A DNA stretch of 47,460 nt from Bacteroidia bacterium (GCA_030427245.1 JAUHXA010000057.1:1-47460), one strand, 5' to 3'; positions 1 to 7,757 are shown, counted from the first letter of the stretch. A program made the numbers and translations. Notes: a model not told the origin generated them from the sequence alone.

Positions 1-75
1 ACCCCAACCCCTCCGAGGAGGGGAATATTCGTACTCAGTGGGAAAATCCCCTCTTGGGAGGGGTTAGGGGTGGGT
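1..75. repeat. Interspersed palindromic repeat, copy 1 (possibly cut by the window edge)
   Basis: C-rich and G-rich arms at 1-24 and 47-71 form an imperfect inverted repeat around a 22-base centre. The outer part follows the same CCCC(T/A)A..CCCCTC / GAGGGG.TTAGGGG plan as the copies near 1.8 and 22.8 kb, but this copy is more diverged. It lies just upstream of the halogenase-family gene and has no coding potential. It may act as a transcript-end hairpin, or be a non-autonomous repeat of the kind common in Bacteroidota genomes; the role is inference. Confidence 0.6.
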
Positions 76-123
76 TTGAGTAGTAGGAGTAATTAATATA
101 CAAGCCAATAAAAAAACACAAAT

Positions 124-1725
124 ATGAACAATCAATCTATAAAAAAAATAATCATCGTCGGCAACGGAACAGCCGCATGGATGTCAGCGGCTTACCTTCA
201 GCGCACCTTCAATCGGGTAGAACCCAACATTGAGCTGCAAGTCATCGAAACCCCAACGACAGCCGCATCCACTGACAGCCCTGCTCAATCGAGCATGGTA
301 TTGATGCTTGGCTTTCTGCGCTATTTGGGCATCAACGAGCAGCTCTTTATGGACACTTGCTTGGCTTCTTTCAAAATGGCAAGTAAGTTGGAAGGATGGA
401 AAACGGGGAAAATGGAAGAAAGTTATTGGCATCCTTTGGGCAATGTGGGTGGACATCAAGGCGAAAGATTGTCCCTTTTGCAGCACGCTCTGCACCGACA
501 CCTGCAAGACGAAGACAAAGAACTTTCTTTTGTAGAAAAAATGCACGAGGCGGTAGCGGTTTGTAAGGCAGGCAAAGCCCCCAAAATAGCGCTGACAGAG
601 GGCAAACGTCAAGGGCAATCTTTGCCTTATTCCTATCACTTTCATACGGCAGCTTTCGTTCAGTTGTTGAAAAAATATGTCCTATCCAAAGGAGTCGAAC
701 GCATTGAAGCCAGTCTTCAAAATGTTGTTTTGAACGCACAAGGACACATTGAAGCGATTGAGACAAAAGAACAGGGAACTTTCAGTGCAGACTTGTACCT
801 CGACTGTTCGGGCAGCGAAGCGCAACTGATTGGTCAAAAGCTGCAAGAAAACTTTGAATCGGCTGCGGATTATTTGCCCTGCGATGGCAAGGTCCATGCA
901 GTGATTCCCTACGGAGAAGGCAATCGCTACCACCAATCAGCAGGAGGATTGAAGCCCTACACTATCCTTACTGCGCTGCAAAATGGTTGGCGCTCACACA
1001 TTCCATTGCAGAGCGTGGAGCATTTTCAATACACTTACAGTAGTCGTTTTAGCTCCAAAGAAGCTGCCGAAATGGAACTCCGTGCTTCTCTTGGTGACAG
1101 GGCATCTTCCGCCCAGTTCACCCACTTTCCGAGCCTTCCAAACGGCAAACGAAAGCGGCAATGGGTAGGCAATTGTGTGGCGATTGGAGAATCGGCAGGA
1201 AAAGTAGAAAACCTCTGTGCGACCAACTTGGCATGGATACAATTGGGCTTGCGCTACCTATTGTATTTTTTCCCAAATCAAAACATGACAACGAGATTGC
1301 AGCAGGGCTACAATCAAGCGATGAATGAACTCTATGAAAACATCCGAGATTTTGAAGTGCTGTACTATTGCCTGAGCGAAAGAAGGGACAGCGATTTTTG
1401 GACAAGCAGAACACCAAAAGCCGCCATTCCCGAAAGTGTGCAAGAAAAATTGGCGGAGTGGAAACACCTACTGCCCGATGGCTACGAAGGCAAATATACG
1501 CTCTTTGGCAGCTTCGACTATGTGTGTGTGTTGGCGGGCATGAATGTACTGCCGACCGAATCTTTGCCGCTTTTGCAGTACGATGCGGTCGTCCAAGAAA
1601 CGGATGCCTACTTCAAGCGGGTGGTACACCAAAGCGAACAGTGGGCAAAAAAGCTGCCCACACAAGGGGAGTATTTTCAACAATTGAAGCGATTTGCTCA
1701 GTTTCAACAAAACAAAAATTGGTGA
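124..1725 (+). CDS. Flavin-dependent tryptophan halogenase family protein with degenerate motifs
   Basis: A 533-residue protein of the usual length for flavin-dependent tryptophan halogenases, which use FADH2, chloride and oxygen to halogenate an aromatic substrate. The N-terminal dinucleotide-binding loop is visible as GNGTAAWMSA (residues 13-22; family form GGGTAGWMxA). A family-like block, SFKMASKLEGW, lies near residue 80-90 and keeps lysines at the place of the catalytic lysine. Two hallmarks are altered. The GEAT(I/V)P segment that normally follows the first beta-alpha-beta unit reads STDSPAQSS, and the WxWxIP motif reads WRSHIP (residues 289-294), losing the second tryptophan. It stands alone on the plus strand, with its upstream context cut by the window edge. 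It may be a divergent halogenase, or a related flavoprotein that does another oxidation. Family assignment is firm; activity is not. Confidence 0.8.
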   Translation: MNNQSIKKIIIVGNGTAAWMSAAYLQRTFNRVEPNIELQVIETPTTAASTDSPAQSSMVLMLGFLRYLGINEQLFMDTCLASFKMASKLEGWKTGKMEESYWHPLGNVGGHQGERLSLLQHALHRHLQDEDKELSFVEKMHEAVAVCKAGKAPKIALTEGKRQGQSLPYSYHFHTAAFVQLLKKYVLSKGVERIEASLQNVVLNAQGHIEAIETKEQGTFSADLYLDCSGSEAQLIGQKLQENFESAADYLPCDGKVHAVIPYGEGNRYHQSAGGLKPYTILTALQNGWRSHIPLQSVEHFQYTYSSRFSSKEAAEMELRASLGDRASSAQFTHFPSLPNGKRKRQWVGNCVAIGESAGKVENLCATNLAWIQLGLRYLLYFFPNQNMTTRLQQGYNQAMNELYENIRDFEVLYYCLSERRDSDFWTSRTPKAAIPESVQEKLAEWKHLLPDGYEGKYTLFGSFDYVCVLAGMNVLPTESLPLLQYDAVVQETDAYFKRVVHQSEQWAKKLPTQGEYFQQLKRFAQFQQNKNW

Positions 1726-1771
1726 GAGGTTCAATAAGGTGTAAGGAAGTTATTGAGTCGAGAACTGGCGC

Positions 1772-1869
1772 AACATCCCCCCTACCCCTTCCGAAGTCTC
1801 GGAACAAGCTATTCAAAGGGGGAGTTTTGACGTAAATTCCCCCTTTGAAGGGGGTTAGGGGGATGTTAG
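1772..1869. repeat. Interspersed palindromic repeat, copy 2
   Basis: Outer arms (AACATCCCCCCTACCCCTTC at 1772-1791, and a matching G-rich arm ending in GGGGGATGTT at about 1849-1867) enclose inner arms TTCAAAGGGGGA and TCCCCCTTTGAA. The architecture matches the copy at 22814-22895. A stretch of about 21 bases (near 1792-1812) separates the left outer and inner arms and looks like an insertion. The rest of the 1726-2064 gap holds no convincing gene: it is AT-rich sequence leading into the next start codon. Confidence 0.7.
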
Positions 1870-2064
1870 GCAAAGTGTGGAAAACCACAGTCCACCCTGT
1901 CAACTTGGAGGGTATTTACAGGTATGTAAATTAACAAAATCACTCATTGAAGGATGCTAAAAAAATTATCGTCCAATACGTAGTTATTTCATAAGCAAAC
2001 TATTAAACAAAATTAAAATCATTTCTTTTCAATATTTTTTTCACTTTTATAAATACACAAAATT

Positions 2065-2496
2065 ATGTTCAAACACTATTTTCAGAAATGCGTACTCTTT
2101 GCCGCCTTATTGCTTTTGGTAGGCAACACAGGACTTTGGGCGCAAAAAACGGCTCAAGCCCCTACACCGAATGTGCAAGTGCTGACTCCCAAAGAGCGAG
2201 CAGAACGTGCCTCTCAAAAAATGACCCAACAGTACCAACTGAATGCCAAACAACAACAACAGGTCATAGACATCTACCTCGACACCAACAAGAAACTGCG
2301 GGAAGCCCGAAAGTCGAGCTACAAGAACCCTCAAGCCAAAAAGGTGACTTTCAAGCGCATCAAACAGGAGCGTCAGCAGGCACTTAGGGCCATGCTCAAC
2401 CCTCAACAACAACAGAAAATGGATGAACACATCGCCAAGCGAGAAGCGAGAAATGCAGAACGCAAAATGAAAAGAAGCCAAAATTCTCAGAAATAA
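2065..2496 (+). CDS. Small exported Q/K-rich helical protein (Spy/CpxP-like)
   Basis: The protein has 143 residues. Residues 1-26 form a signal peptide (basic start, hydrophobic core with ALLLLVG, ending WAQ). The mature part is very rich in Gln, Lys and Arg and is predicted helical. It has an LTPKERAERASQKM segment and a later MLNPQQQQKMDEH segment. That spacing recalls the LTxxQ-type periplasmic proteins (Spy/CpxP and their Bacteroidota relatives), which work as stress-induced periplasmic chaperones. The match is by pattern only. The gene ends 35 bases before the next gene on the same strand, so the two may be co-transcribed. It could equally be an unrelated helical periplasmic protein. Confidence 0.75.
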   Translation: MFKHYFQKCVLFAALLLLVGNTGLWAQKTAQAPTPNVQVLTPKERAERASQKMTQQYQLNAKQQQQVIDIYLDTNKKLREARKSSYKNPQAKKVTFKRIKQERQQALRAMLNPQQQQKMDEHIAKREARNAERKMKRSQNSQK

Positions 2497-2531
2497 TTCA
2501 CCTATTTTTTAATTATAAAATTGACAGAAAA

Positions 2532-3455
2532 ATGAACAAAAATAACAACAAAGACGATTCTTTCAACCTCTCCAAACAATTGCAAGCTTATGCCACCTTG
2601 GGAACGGCTTTCTTAGCTCTTGCACCACAGCAGGCAGAGGCAGATATTGTCTATGTGGATATTCCTGATGACCAAATCTGTGTGGAGGCTGGGCCTGTAG
2701 ACAGAGATGGTGCTAATTCCAGTGTTGAAAGCACAAAGTATATATATATAGACTTGGATGGGCAGGCTTCGAGCAGTAATGCTTTAGCTGGACAAGACCT
2801 CTATTTTACATTTAGTGTTTCTGCTAGGGTATATAATGGAGTATTTAGTACCGAAGGTGCTGATGGAGCGATTGGAGTAAAGGGATACTCTGGTACTGAT
2901 AGCAGATTGATGGGAATTTACACTACTTTTTCGAATACTTATCAACCTCGCAATATGCCCTATGGGGCTACTATCAGTTCTGCAGTAACCCGTGCTAGTA
3001 GTAGTCTTATTGCATCAGTAGGGTCTTATTCAACTGGAAGCGGTACAAATACTTTCGCAAAAGCAGGTGATCCTGCTTGGTTGGGATCTGACTTTACTGA
3101 TATACAAACAACAGGCTATTTGGGATTGGAGTTTCCTATCGGTGGCTCTGACCATTATGCTTGGATACAGGTAACGGTGGAGAATGAATTCATAATGGAA
3201 CCAGGGGAAGATTTGTTTGCCAGATCCTGTGTCACCATTTTGGATTATGCTTATGAAACTTGCCCAGGGCAGCCTATTTTGGCAGGTCATACTACGAATG
3301 GAGCTACCTGTGGTACTACTGCTCCTGCTGCTATCCCTACTCTATCCGAATGGGGTTTACTTAACCTTGCTTTGCTATTGATGACCTTTGGAACGATTTA
3401 TTTGATTCAGCCGAATTTTAGTTTGCGGAAGGCAGCGAGGAGAGAGGAAGATTAA
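2532..3455 (+). CDS. IPTL-CTERM surface protein, first of a pair
   Basis: This is a 307-residue exported protein. Its N-terminus (ATLGTAFLALAPQQAEA, about residues 21-38) looks like a signal segment before a DIVYVDIPDD start of the type seen in other Bacteroidota surface proteins. The middle is Ser/Gly/Thr-rich beta sequence with no recognisable enzyme motif. The C-terminus is a clear IPTL-CTERM sorting signal: IPTLSEWG from residue 268, a transmembrane stretch, then a short basic tail. In the known family this tail is thought to be cut by exosortase H (XrtH). No such enzyme is encoded in this window. The last 63 bases of the transmembrane code (3369-3431) are almost identical to those of the next gene, while the bodies are unrelated. 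Confidence 0.85.
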   Translation: MNKNNNKDDSFNLSKQLQAYATLGTAFLALAPQQAEADIVYVDIPDDQICVEAGPVDRDGANSSVESTKYIYIDLDGQASSSNALAGQDLYFTFSVSARVYNGVFSTEGADGAIGVKGYSGTDSRLMGIYTTFSNTYQPRNMPYGATISSAVTRASSSLIASVGSYSTGSGTNTFAKAGDPAWLGSDFTDIQTTGYLGLEFPIGGSDHYAWIQVTVENEFIMEPGEDLFARSCVTILDYAYETCPGQPILAGHTTNGATCGTTAPAAIPTLSEWGLLNLALLLMTFGTIYLIQPNFSLRKAARREED

Positions 3456-3500
3456 CAATAATTGATTGCTCAAACCTAAATTCATGAAACTGATTTGAAC

Positions 3501-3524
3501 TACCTATTGCTTTGGTGATGGGTA
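3501..3524 (+). terminator. Weak hairpin between the two IPTL-CTERM genes
   Basis: TACCTATT (3501-3508) can pair with GATGGGTA (3517-3524) over 8 bases including two G-U pairs, around an 8-base loop, followed by ATTTTAC. The U tract is short. It may be a weak terminator or an RNA-stabilising hairpin. Confidence 0.3.
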
Positions 3525-3559
3525 ATTTTACTTTATAAATTCAAAATTTTCTTTGTACG

Positions 3560-4513
3560 ATGAAAAAATCAGAGAACCAATTGTCCCTTAAGACAGGGGA
3601 CGGTAAAAATTATGAGGTGCCCGTTGAAGGGTCGCTGGGATTATTGACTACATACTGCAAGCTCATTTTATTCTTAGCATGTATGCCCTTCTTCTCTCCA
3701 CAAATTCAAGCACAAGTCACTTCCGACGGAAATGTCCAATTCCAAGCGATAACTGGCACTAGTGTAACAATAACCAATTTTTCTGTGCCTGCAGGGAGCA
3801 ATTCTGTATTGGTCGTTTATTCCTCTGCTTATGTAAGCGTTGCGACCAATGTCACTTTTGGGGGAACTCCTCTTACCCAACTTGGCATGTCTTCTCGAAG
3901 CCTAAACTTATCTATTTGGTATTTGGCTTTAGGCGACTTGGCAAGCCCTTCAATTGGGGATATTGTGGCTACCTACGCAACAGCAGGAGCAGGAGGAGCA
4001 GCCCATACCATTCATGCCATCTCTTACCAAAATGTTAACCAAAGCACACCTATGTCTGATTTTGCAGAGAATCTGTTTGGTTCTGGTACGACTAGCTCCA
4101 TATCTGTAAACAGTAATGATGCCAATGACCTAATCGTAGATTTTATTTACGCACGAGCTGATAACACCTCGCCTACGCTTACAGAAGGAGCAGGACAAAC
4201 TAAAATTGGAGAACAAACCAATCAACAGCCATTGTCGACATTTCTCAGTTCGATTGCATTGAGTGAAGAATCTTCTACTGGAAGTGCAGTGAGTATGGAT
4301 TGGACGATAAGTAGCGGTGCTCTAAGTGGCACTTCTCACCAAGTAGCAGCCAAAATAAATGCTATTTCATCTGGCAGTGGCTCTACTTCTAATGATATTC
4401 CCACTCTCTCCGAATGGGGATTGATCATCTTGGCTTTGCTATTGATGACCTTTGGTACGATTTATCTGATTCAGCCGAATTTTAGTTTGCGGAAGAAGCG
4501 GATAGAGGAGTAA
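3560..4513 (+). CDS. IPTL-CTERM surface protein, second of a pair
   Basis: A 317-residue protein ending in IPTLSEWG (from residue 280), a hydrophobic helix and a basic tail, which is the IPTL-CTERM sorting domain. The body (about 52-275) is a beta-rich Ser/Thr/Gly domain starting QVTSDGNVQFQA. The N-terminus is odd. A 30-residue polar leader containing YEVPVEGSLGLL precedes the hydrophobic signal segment (LILFLACMPFFSPQIQAQ). That leader resembles the start of a separate small Bacteroidota protein type, so the start region may be a join. An internal ATG near the signal helix is not well placed, so the first ATG was kept. A decayed relative of this gene lies at 6380-6663. A strong terminator follows at 4576-4614. 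Confidence 0.82.
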   Translation: MKKSENQLSLKTGDGKNYEVPVEGSLGLLTTYCKLILFLACMPFFSPQIQAQVTSDGNVQFQAITGTSVTITNFSVPAGSNSVLVVYSSAYVSVATNVTFGGTPLTQLGMSSRSLNLSIWYLALGDLASPSIGDIVATYATAGAGGAAHTIHAISYQNVNQSTPMSDFAENLFGSGTTSSISVNSNDANDLIVDFIYARADNTSPTLTEGAGQTKIGEQTNQQPLSTFLSSIALSEESSTGSAVSMDWTISSGALSGTSHQVAAKINAISSGSGSTSNDIPTLSEWGLIILALLLMTFGTIYLIQPNFSLRKKRIEE

Positions 4514-4575
4514 GAGAAATGCAAATTAAAAACTCAAATATTGAAGTCTTCTTGGACTTCCTCTAATATCAATTG

Positions 4576-4614
4576 ACAACCTCCAATAGTTTCGACTATT
4601 GGAGGTTGTTTTTT
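4576..4614 (+). terminator. Rho-independent terminator of the IPTL-CTERM gene
   Basis: A perfect 14-bp stem (ACAACCTCCAATAG at 4576-4589 with CTATTGGAGGTTGT at 4596-4609) and a 6-base loop are followed by six T residues. It ends transcription of the plus-strand gene just before the convergent KilA-N gene. Confidence 0.9.
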
Positions 4615-4620
4615 AAGCGG

Positions 4621-5796
4621 CTATTTCAAAACTTTGATTCGCTCCACCAAATTCTCCAACATTCGCCTCGAAATAGACAGGGTGACATTTCCCGAGAGAA
4701 CAGCTTTGTTTTTTTTGAGGCGAATGGCTTTGAGGTGTTTCAAATTGAGAGCGCATCCTCTGCGGATTTCAAGAAAAAGCTTGCAGTTCAGTTTTTCCAA
4801 AAGGTTTTGAAAACCTAAAGAAATGGTATGAACTTCTCCATGGCTGGTAAACAACAAGACTTCTCTTCCGTGGACTTTGAAGTAGAGAATGTCATGGAGG
4901 TCTATTTGTAGCCATTCACCATCTTTGGGCACATAGATTTTATTGAGGTAAATATCTGAAAGAGAATTGGTTTTGATTGTTTCATTGGAGGGAGAGGGCA
5001 GTGTTTTATTGAAGGAAAATTTATTTTTCAATTGGTGGTAATCCTTTTGAATTTGCCCCAATTCTTTGGTCAGGCTTTCGATTAGGCGGTTTTTTCTGAA
5101 AAGCTTTTGTTTTTGAACTGCAATTTGGGCGGTCAATTCTGCAATTTGACGCTCGTATTTTAATAGCCCTTCTTGAATCGGGAGCGTTTCTAAGTCATCA
5201 ATAAAGGCTTGGAGTTCAGTGGTCAATTGAAACCATTCTCCATGTAACCAAAGGTGGGGAAACAAAACATGTATGGCTCGGTCGGTGGGATAAGTGGCAT
5301 TGGCTCGAACAATTTTGAGGATTTCCAACTCATCCGAACTTGCAATCTTTAAATCTACAAATCGCTGATGTACGTTTTTGGACATGCCAATTTTGACCCG
5401 ATTGAGTTCAACCGATTTGATGAAGTAAATATAGGTGATGCTTTTGGGAGGGTGAATAGAGGTGTAGCCTTGATGGAGTAGTTCCTGGATTTTATCGAAT
5501 ATCCAAACTTCAAATTCTGGCGATAACCAAGCCGCCAACTTCAAGGCTAACTTTTCATGTATCCATGTACCATTCTGATTACCACCATAAATTACTTTAA
5601 CAATTTTTTCAAGTTGCAGATTCGCAACTTGGCTTAAAGCTTTTATAAATGCTTGTGTTTGTTTACTCCGAAGAAAATGTGTGGGCTTTTTACCAAAAGC
5701 CTGAGCCATTTGAGTAGCATTAACCATTTTATTGCCATCTCCAAAATCAAAAGTGATTTTGTGCTGATTGTATTCAAAAACCTGTAACTTTGACAT
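4621..5796 (-). CDS. KilA-N / T5orf172 (GIY-YIG-like) / LytTR fusion regulator
   Basis: This 391-residue protein joins three domains. Residues 1-108 are a KilA-N DNA-binding domain (MVNATQMAQAFGKKPTHFLRS, then NGTWIHEKLALKLAAWLSPEF), typical of phage and large-virus proteins. Residues 121-200 match the T5orf172/MUG113 branch of GIY-YIG-like domains: YIYFIKS, then VKIGMSKNVHQRF, and GEWFQL at the end. Residues 205-262 are a charged predicted coiled coil. Residues 282-391 form a LytTR DNA-binding domain (IYVPKDGEWLQIDLHDILYF, HTISLGFQNLLEKL, FLEIRRGCALNLKHLKAI). With a DNA-binding domain at each end and a possible nuclease fold between, it could bridge two DNA sites. It lies 117 bp downstream of an Xre gene on the same strand. 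No integrase or other phage gene is nearby. Domain calls are strong; function is unknown. Confidence 0.88.
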   Translation of the reverse strand: MSKLQVFEYNQHKITFDFGDGNKMVNATQMAQAFGKKPTHFLRSKQTQAFIKALSQVANLQLEKIVKVIYGGNQNGTWIHEKLALKLAAWLSPEFEVWIFDKIQELLHQGYTSIHPPKSITYIYFIKSVELNRVKIGMSKNVHQRFVDLKIASSDELEILKIVRANATYPTDRAIHVLFPHLWLHGEWFQLTTELQAFIDDLETLPIQEGLLKYERQIAELTAQIAVQKQKLFRKNRLIESLTKELGQIQKDYHQLKNKFSFNKTLPSPSNETIKTNSLSDIYLNKIYVPKDGEWLQIDLHDILYFKVHGREVLLFTSHGEVHTISLGFQNLLEKLNCKLFLEIRRGCALNLKHLKAIRLKKNKAVLSGNVTLSISRRMLENLVERIKVLK

Positions 5797-5825
5797 ACTT
5801 CATTTATTTGAAGGTGAAAAAATTG

Positions 5826-5860
5826 AGGCACTGCGAACTTTGGTAGAGAAGGCAGTGTCT
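5826..5860 (-). promoter_or_regulatory. Inverted repeat upstream of the KilA-N/LytTR gene (possible operator)
   Basis: AGGCACTGC (5826-5834) and GCAGTGTCT (5852-5860) are inverted copies with one G-T mismatch and a 17-base spacer. The element lies 30-64 bases upstream of the KilA-N/LytTR start codon. It could be an operator for that protein or the Xre neighbour, or an RNA hairpin in the leader. No experimental link is visible. Confidence 0.35.
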
Positions 5861-5884
5861 CTTTATTTTAATGCCTAAAGATAA

Positions 5885-5923
5885 ATAGAAAAGCACAAAT
5901 ATTATGTGCTTTTCTATTTTTTT
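5885..5923. terminator. Hairpin at the end of the Xre gene
   Basis: ATAGAAAAGCACA (5885-5897) pairs perfectly with TGTGCTTTTCTAT (5905-5917) around a 7-base loop. On the plus strand it runs into a T tract (5917-5923). On the minus strand it includes the last base of the Xre stop codon and is followed by a weak T-rich run. It can separate the Xre transcript from the KilA-N gene, or stop antisense reading. Confidence 0.6.
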
Positions 5924-6129
5924 ATTGACTTGACTTCAATATTAACAATCGCTGTATAATTCAATACTTCTAAAATTTTATTTAGTATTTTCTCACTGAT
6001 TCTATCACCTTTCTCTATGTTCTGTATCGTTCTGAATGACACCTCCGCCAAATCTGCCAACTCCTTCTGCGTCAGCTTCAATTTTTTTCGTTCTTGTTTG
6101 ATGAATTGCCCCAACTCTTGATAGGTCAT
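5914..6129 (-). CDS. Small Xre-family helix-turn-helix regulator
   Basis: A 71-residue single-domain HTH_3 protein. The pattern LGQFIKQERKKLKLTQKELADLAEVSFRTIQNIEKGD covers helices 1-4, with the recognition helix at VSFRTIQNIEKG. Such proteins act as dimeric repressors, often of themselves and of a neighbour. HipB-like antitoxins share this look, but no HipA-like toxin is adjacent. The downstream gene on the same strand is the KilA-N/LytTR fusion, so it may control that gene. A -7 box lies at 6155-6162. Confidence 0.88.
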   Translation of the reverse strand: MTYQELGQFIKQERKKLKLTQKELADLAEVSFRTIQNIEKGDRISEKILNKILEVLNYTAIVNIEVKSIKK

Positions 6130-6154
6130 GTTTTTTGCTGTATTTTGGTTTGGT

Positions 6155-6162
6155 CAAATTTA
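6155..6162 (-). promoter_or_regulatory. Bacteroidota-type -7 box for the Xre gene
   Basis: Reading the minus strand, TAAATTTG matches the TAnnTTTG -7 element and lies about 26 bases before the Xre start codon. A clear -33 TTTG at the usual distance was not found. Confidence 0.4.
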
Positions 6163-6379
6163 GCAAAAAAGAATCCTCTATTTGTATTTTAAATGGCTTC
6201 TGTAAATTTTGACTTATCGTTTTCGTGATTGGGCAATACGCTATTGGGCGAAAAGAAGATACTTAGTAATGGCGAAAAAATAACTCCATTATTTGAAGCC
6301 GACGTTTGCTATACTACAAAAGCATTTGCCTCAAATGTGGAACTTATTTTGCAGCGTTCCTTAACAAAAAGCACTATTC

Positions 6380-6663
6380 ACTCCTCTGTATTTTGCACAG
6401 AATACTTTTGGCACAGGTACAAGCAGTACAATATCCGTAAGCAGCAGTGATGCCAATGACTTAATTGTAGATTTTATTGTGGCACGAAACAATGCTACTT
6501 CCCCACGCTTACGCAAGGGGCAGGGCAAACCAATCAACAGTCATTAGGTGGGTTTGCCAATTCCATTGCTTTAAGTGAAGAACCTTCCTCTGGAAGCTCA
6601 GTGAGTATGGATTGGACTATTGCAAATAGTGGAACATCCAATTCTCTTCACATAGCAGCAAAG
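6380..6663 (+). pseudogene. Frameshifted relic of the IPTL-CTERM gene at 3560-4513
   Basis: Translation from 6380 gives TPLYFAQNTFGTGTSSTISV and then SSSDANDLIVDFIVARN. This aligns with residues of the gene at 3560-4513 (STPMSDFAENLFGSGTTSSISV, NSNDANDLIVDFIYARA). Near 6503 one C is missing from a C run, which breaks the frame. The match resumes in another frame as TLTQGAGQT. An 18-base segment is also missing, between two CAAAC copies that flank it in the intact gene. The match continues through SVSMDWTI and ends at AAK near 6663, before any IPTL tail. The 5' half and the sorting tail are lost, so this is a broken paralogue fragment. Confidence 0.8.
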
Positions 6664-7021
6664 ACAATCTACTTTACCAAGAACAAGAAAATTTTCAACC
6701 CCAAAAACTCATCTTACATGCTTATGCCTATACGCCATTTATCAATAGCAAAACCTTTATTTTGTTGAATGGAAAATTTGAAAAACAACAGCAATTGAAG
6801 ACCTTTAGTTTGGGAGCGTATTGGATATAGATACCCATCAATTCAGCGTGAGTTACGATTTTCAAATCAGTGGCTTAGTAGGTTCAAGTTCTTGGGGTGC
6901 ATTGGAATTGTCTTATGTCTTTTCTTCTGATTCTGGTATCTTTGGTTGTAAGAGAAAGAACGGTAGAGGAAAAGGCCCAGAAACTTCTTGCCCTGTAAAG
7001 GTTAATATTTCAATAGGATAA
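6663..7021 (+). pseudogene. Unidentified reading-frame relics
   Basis: Two stretches look formerly coding but lack proper starts. One runs open from 6663 to a TAG at 6828-6830 and reads DNLLYQEQENFQPQKLILHA onward, ending SLGAYWI. The other is open from 6809 to 7021, with only a TTG as a possible start (QFSVSYDFQISGLVGSSSWG). They are in different frames and neither resembles a family I know. With the relic just upstream, the whole 6130-7133 gap is best read as decayed sequence. Nothing else was recognised in it. Confidence 0.35.
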
Positions 7022-7133
7022 CAAGTTGACTTTCTTCAAATATAAAAAAAATAAAATTCACTAAACAAAACTTCAAAAGACTCGTTTTATTTTTCGAAAC
7101 GATTATAAAACGATAACCCTTAACCTTTTTCTT

Positions 7134-7676
7134 ATGTTAAAATACTTTCTTGTTTTATTTACAAGTTTACTTATCTTCAATGTTGATGCATATGCACAAT
7201 ACAACAATCACCGCAAAAAATTCAGAAACATAAAGTGGGGTTCGCACATTGATTCTTTTTATGTAAAGGGTCAGAAGAAAAAACTCGAAAAGCACGAACC
7301 TAAAGAGGATACTCCTACTTTCAATTATGAAAGAACTGACCATGCCTATACGATACCTAATGATGATATGAGTATTGGAGCAGCAGAATTTGAAAAAATT
7401 CTGTATGTAGTGGATAACAACAAAAGACTAAATAGAATAGTGATGTATGGGAAAGGAGCGGATTATTACGATATAGATTTTATTCTCCGAAACAAATATG
7501 GTGCGGCACACGAAGTTCAGTATTTAGATACCGAAAAAGTGAAGGTTTGGAATGTAGGCGATGTGGACTTTATATTGACCAATGTATTGTTGGATGGCTA
7601 TTTTGAATTTGCCATCATCGGGAATTGGAAATCTGATGCAGATCACTTTAAAAATATATCAGTTGAAGATTTTTAG
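7134..7676 (+). CDS. Exported protein of unknown function
   Basis: The protein has 180 residues. A signal peptide (MLKYFLVLFTSLLIFNVDAYAQ) ends at about residue 22. The mature part begins with a basic stretch containing FRNIKWGSHIDSF. This recalls the 'x-x-x-WG.s.dev' opening of several small Bacteroidota periplasmic proteins that measure or bind something unknown. A later part, KILYVVDNNKRLNRIVMYGK, looks like an antiparallel beta sheet. No catalytic motif is visible. It is transcribed alone, with decayed DNA upstream and a good terminator downstream (7714-7757). Function not assigned. Confidence 0.75.
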   Translation: MLKYFLVLFTSLLIFNVDAYAQYNNHRKKFRNIKWGSHIDSFYVKGQKKKLEKHEPKEDTPTFNYERTDHAYTIPNDDMSIGAAEFEKILYVVDNNKRLNRIVMYGKGADYYDIDFILRNKYGAAHEVQYLDTEKVKVWNVGDVDFILTNVLLDGYFEFAIIGNWKSDADHFKNISVEDF

Positions 7677-7713
7677 GAACTGCATATCAGTAAAAATACA
7701 ATGTCGTAAAAAT

Positions 7714-7757
7714 AGGCGGATAATGATTTTAAAAGAGGATTGTTCGCCTTTTTTTTT
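7714..7757 (+). terminator. Rho-independent terminator before the mod gene
   Basis: AGGCGGATAAT (7714-7724) pairs with ATTGTTCGCCT (7739-7749), allowing two G-U pairs, and is followed directly by a run of T through 7757. It separates the exported unknown from the restriction-modification block. Confidence 0.8.

Noticed and set aside
4621-6129. Prophage remnant around the KilA-N gene
   Set aside because: No integrase, structural or lysis gene and no attachment-site repeats are visible nearby.
6229-6450. 73-codon plus-strand frame
   Set aside because: It runs across the relic of the IPTL-CTERM gene in the wrong frame and has no recognisable feature of its own.
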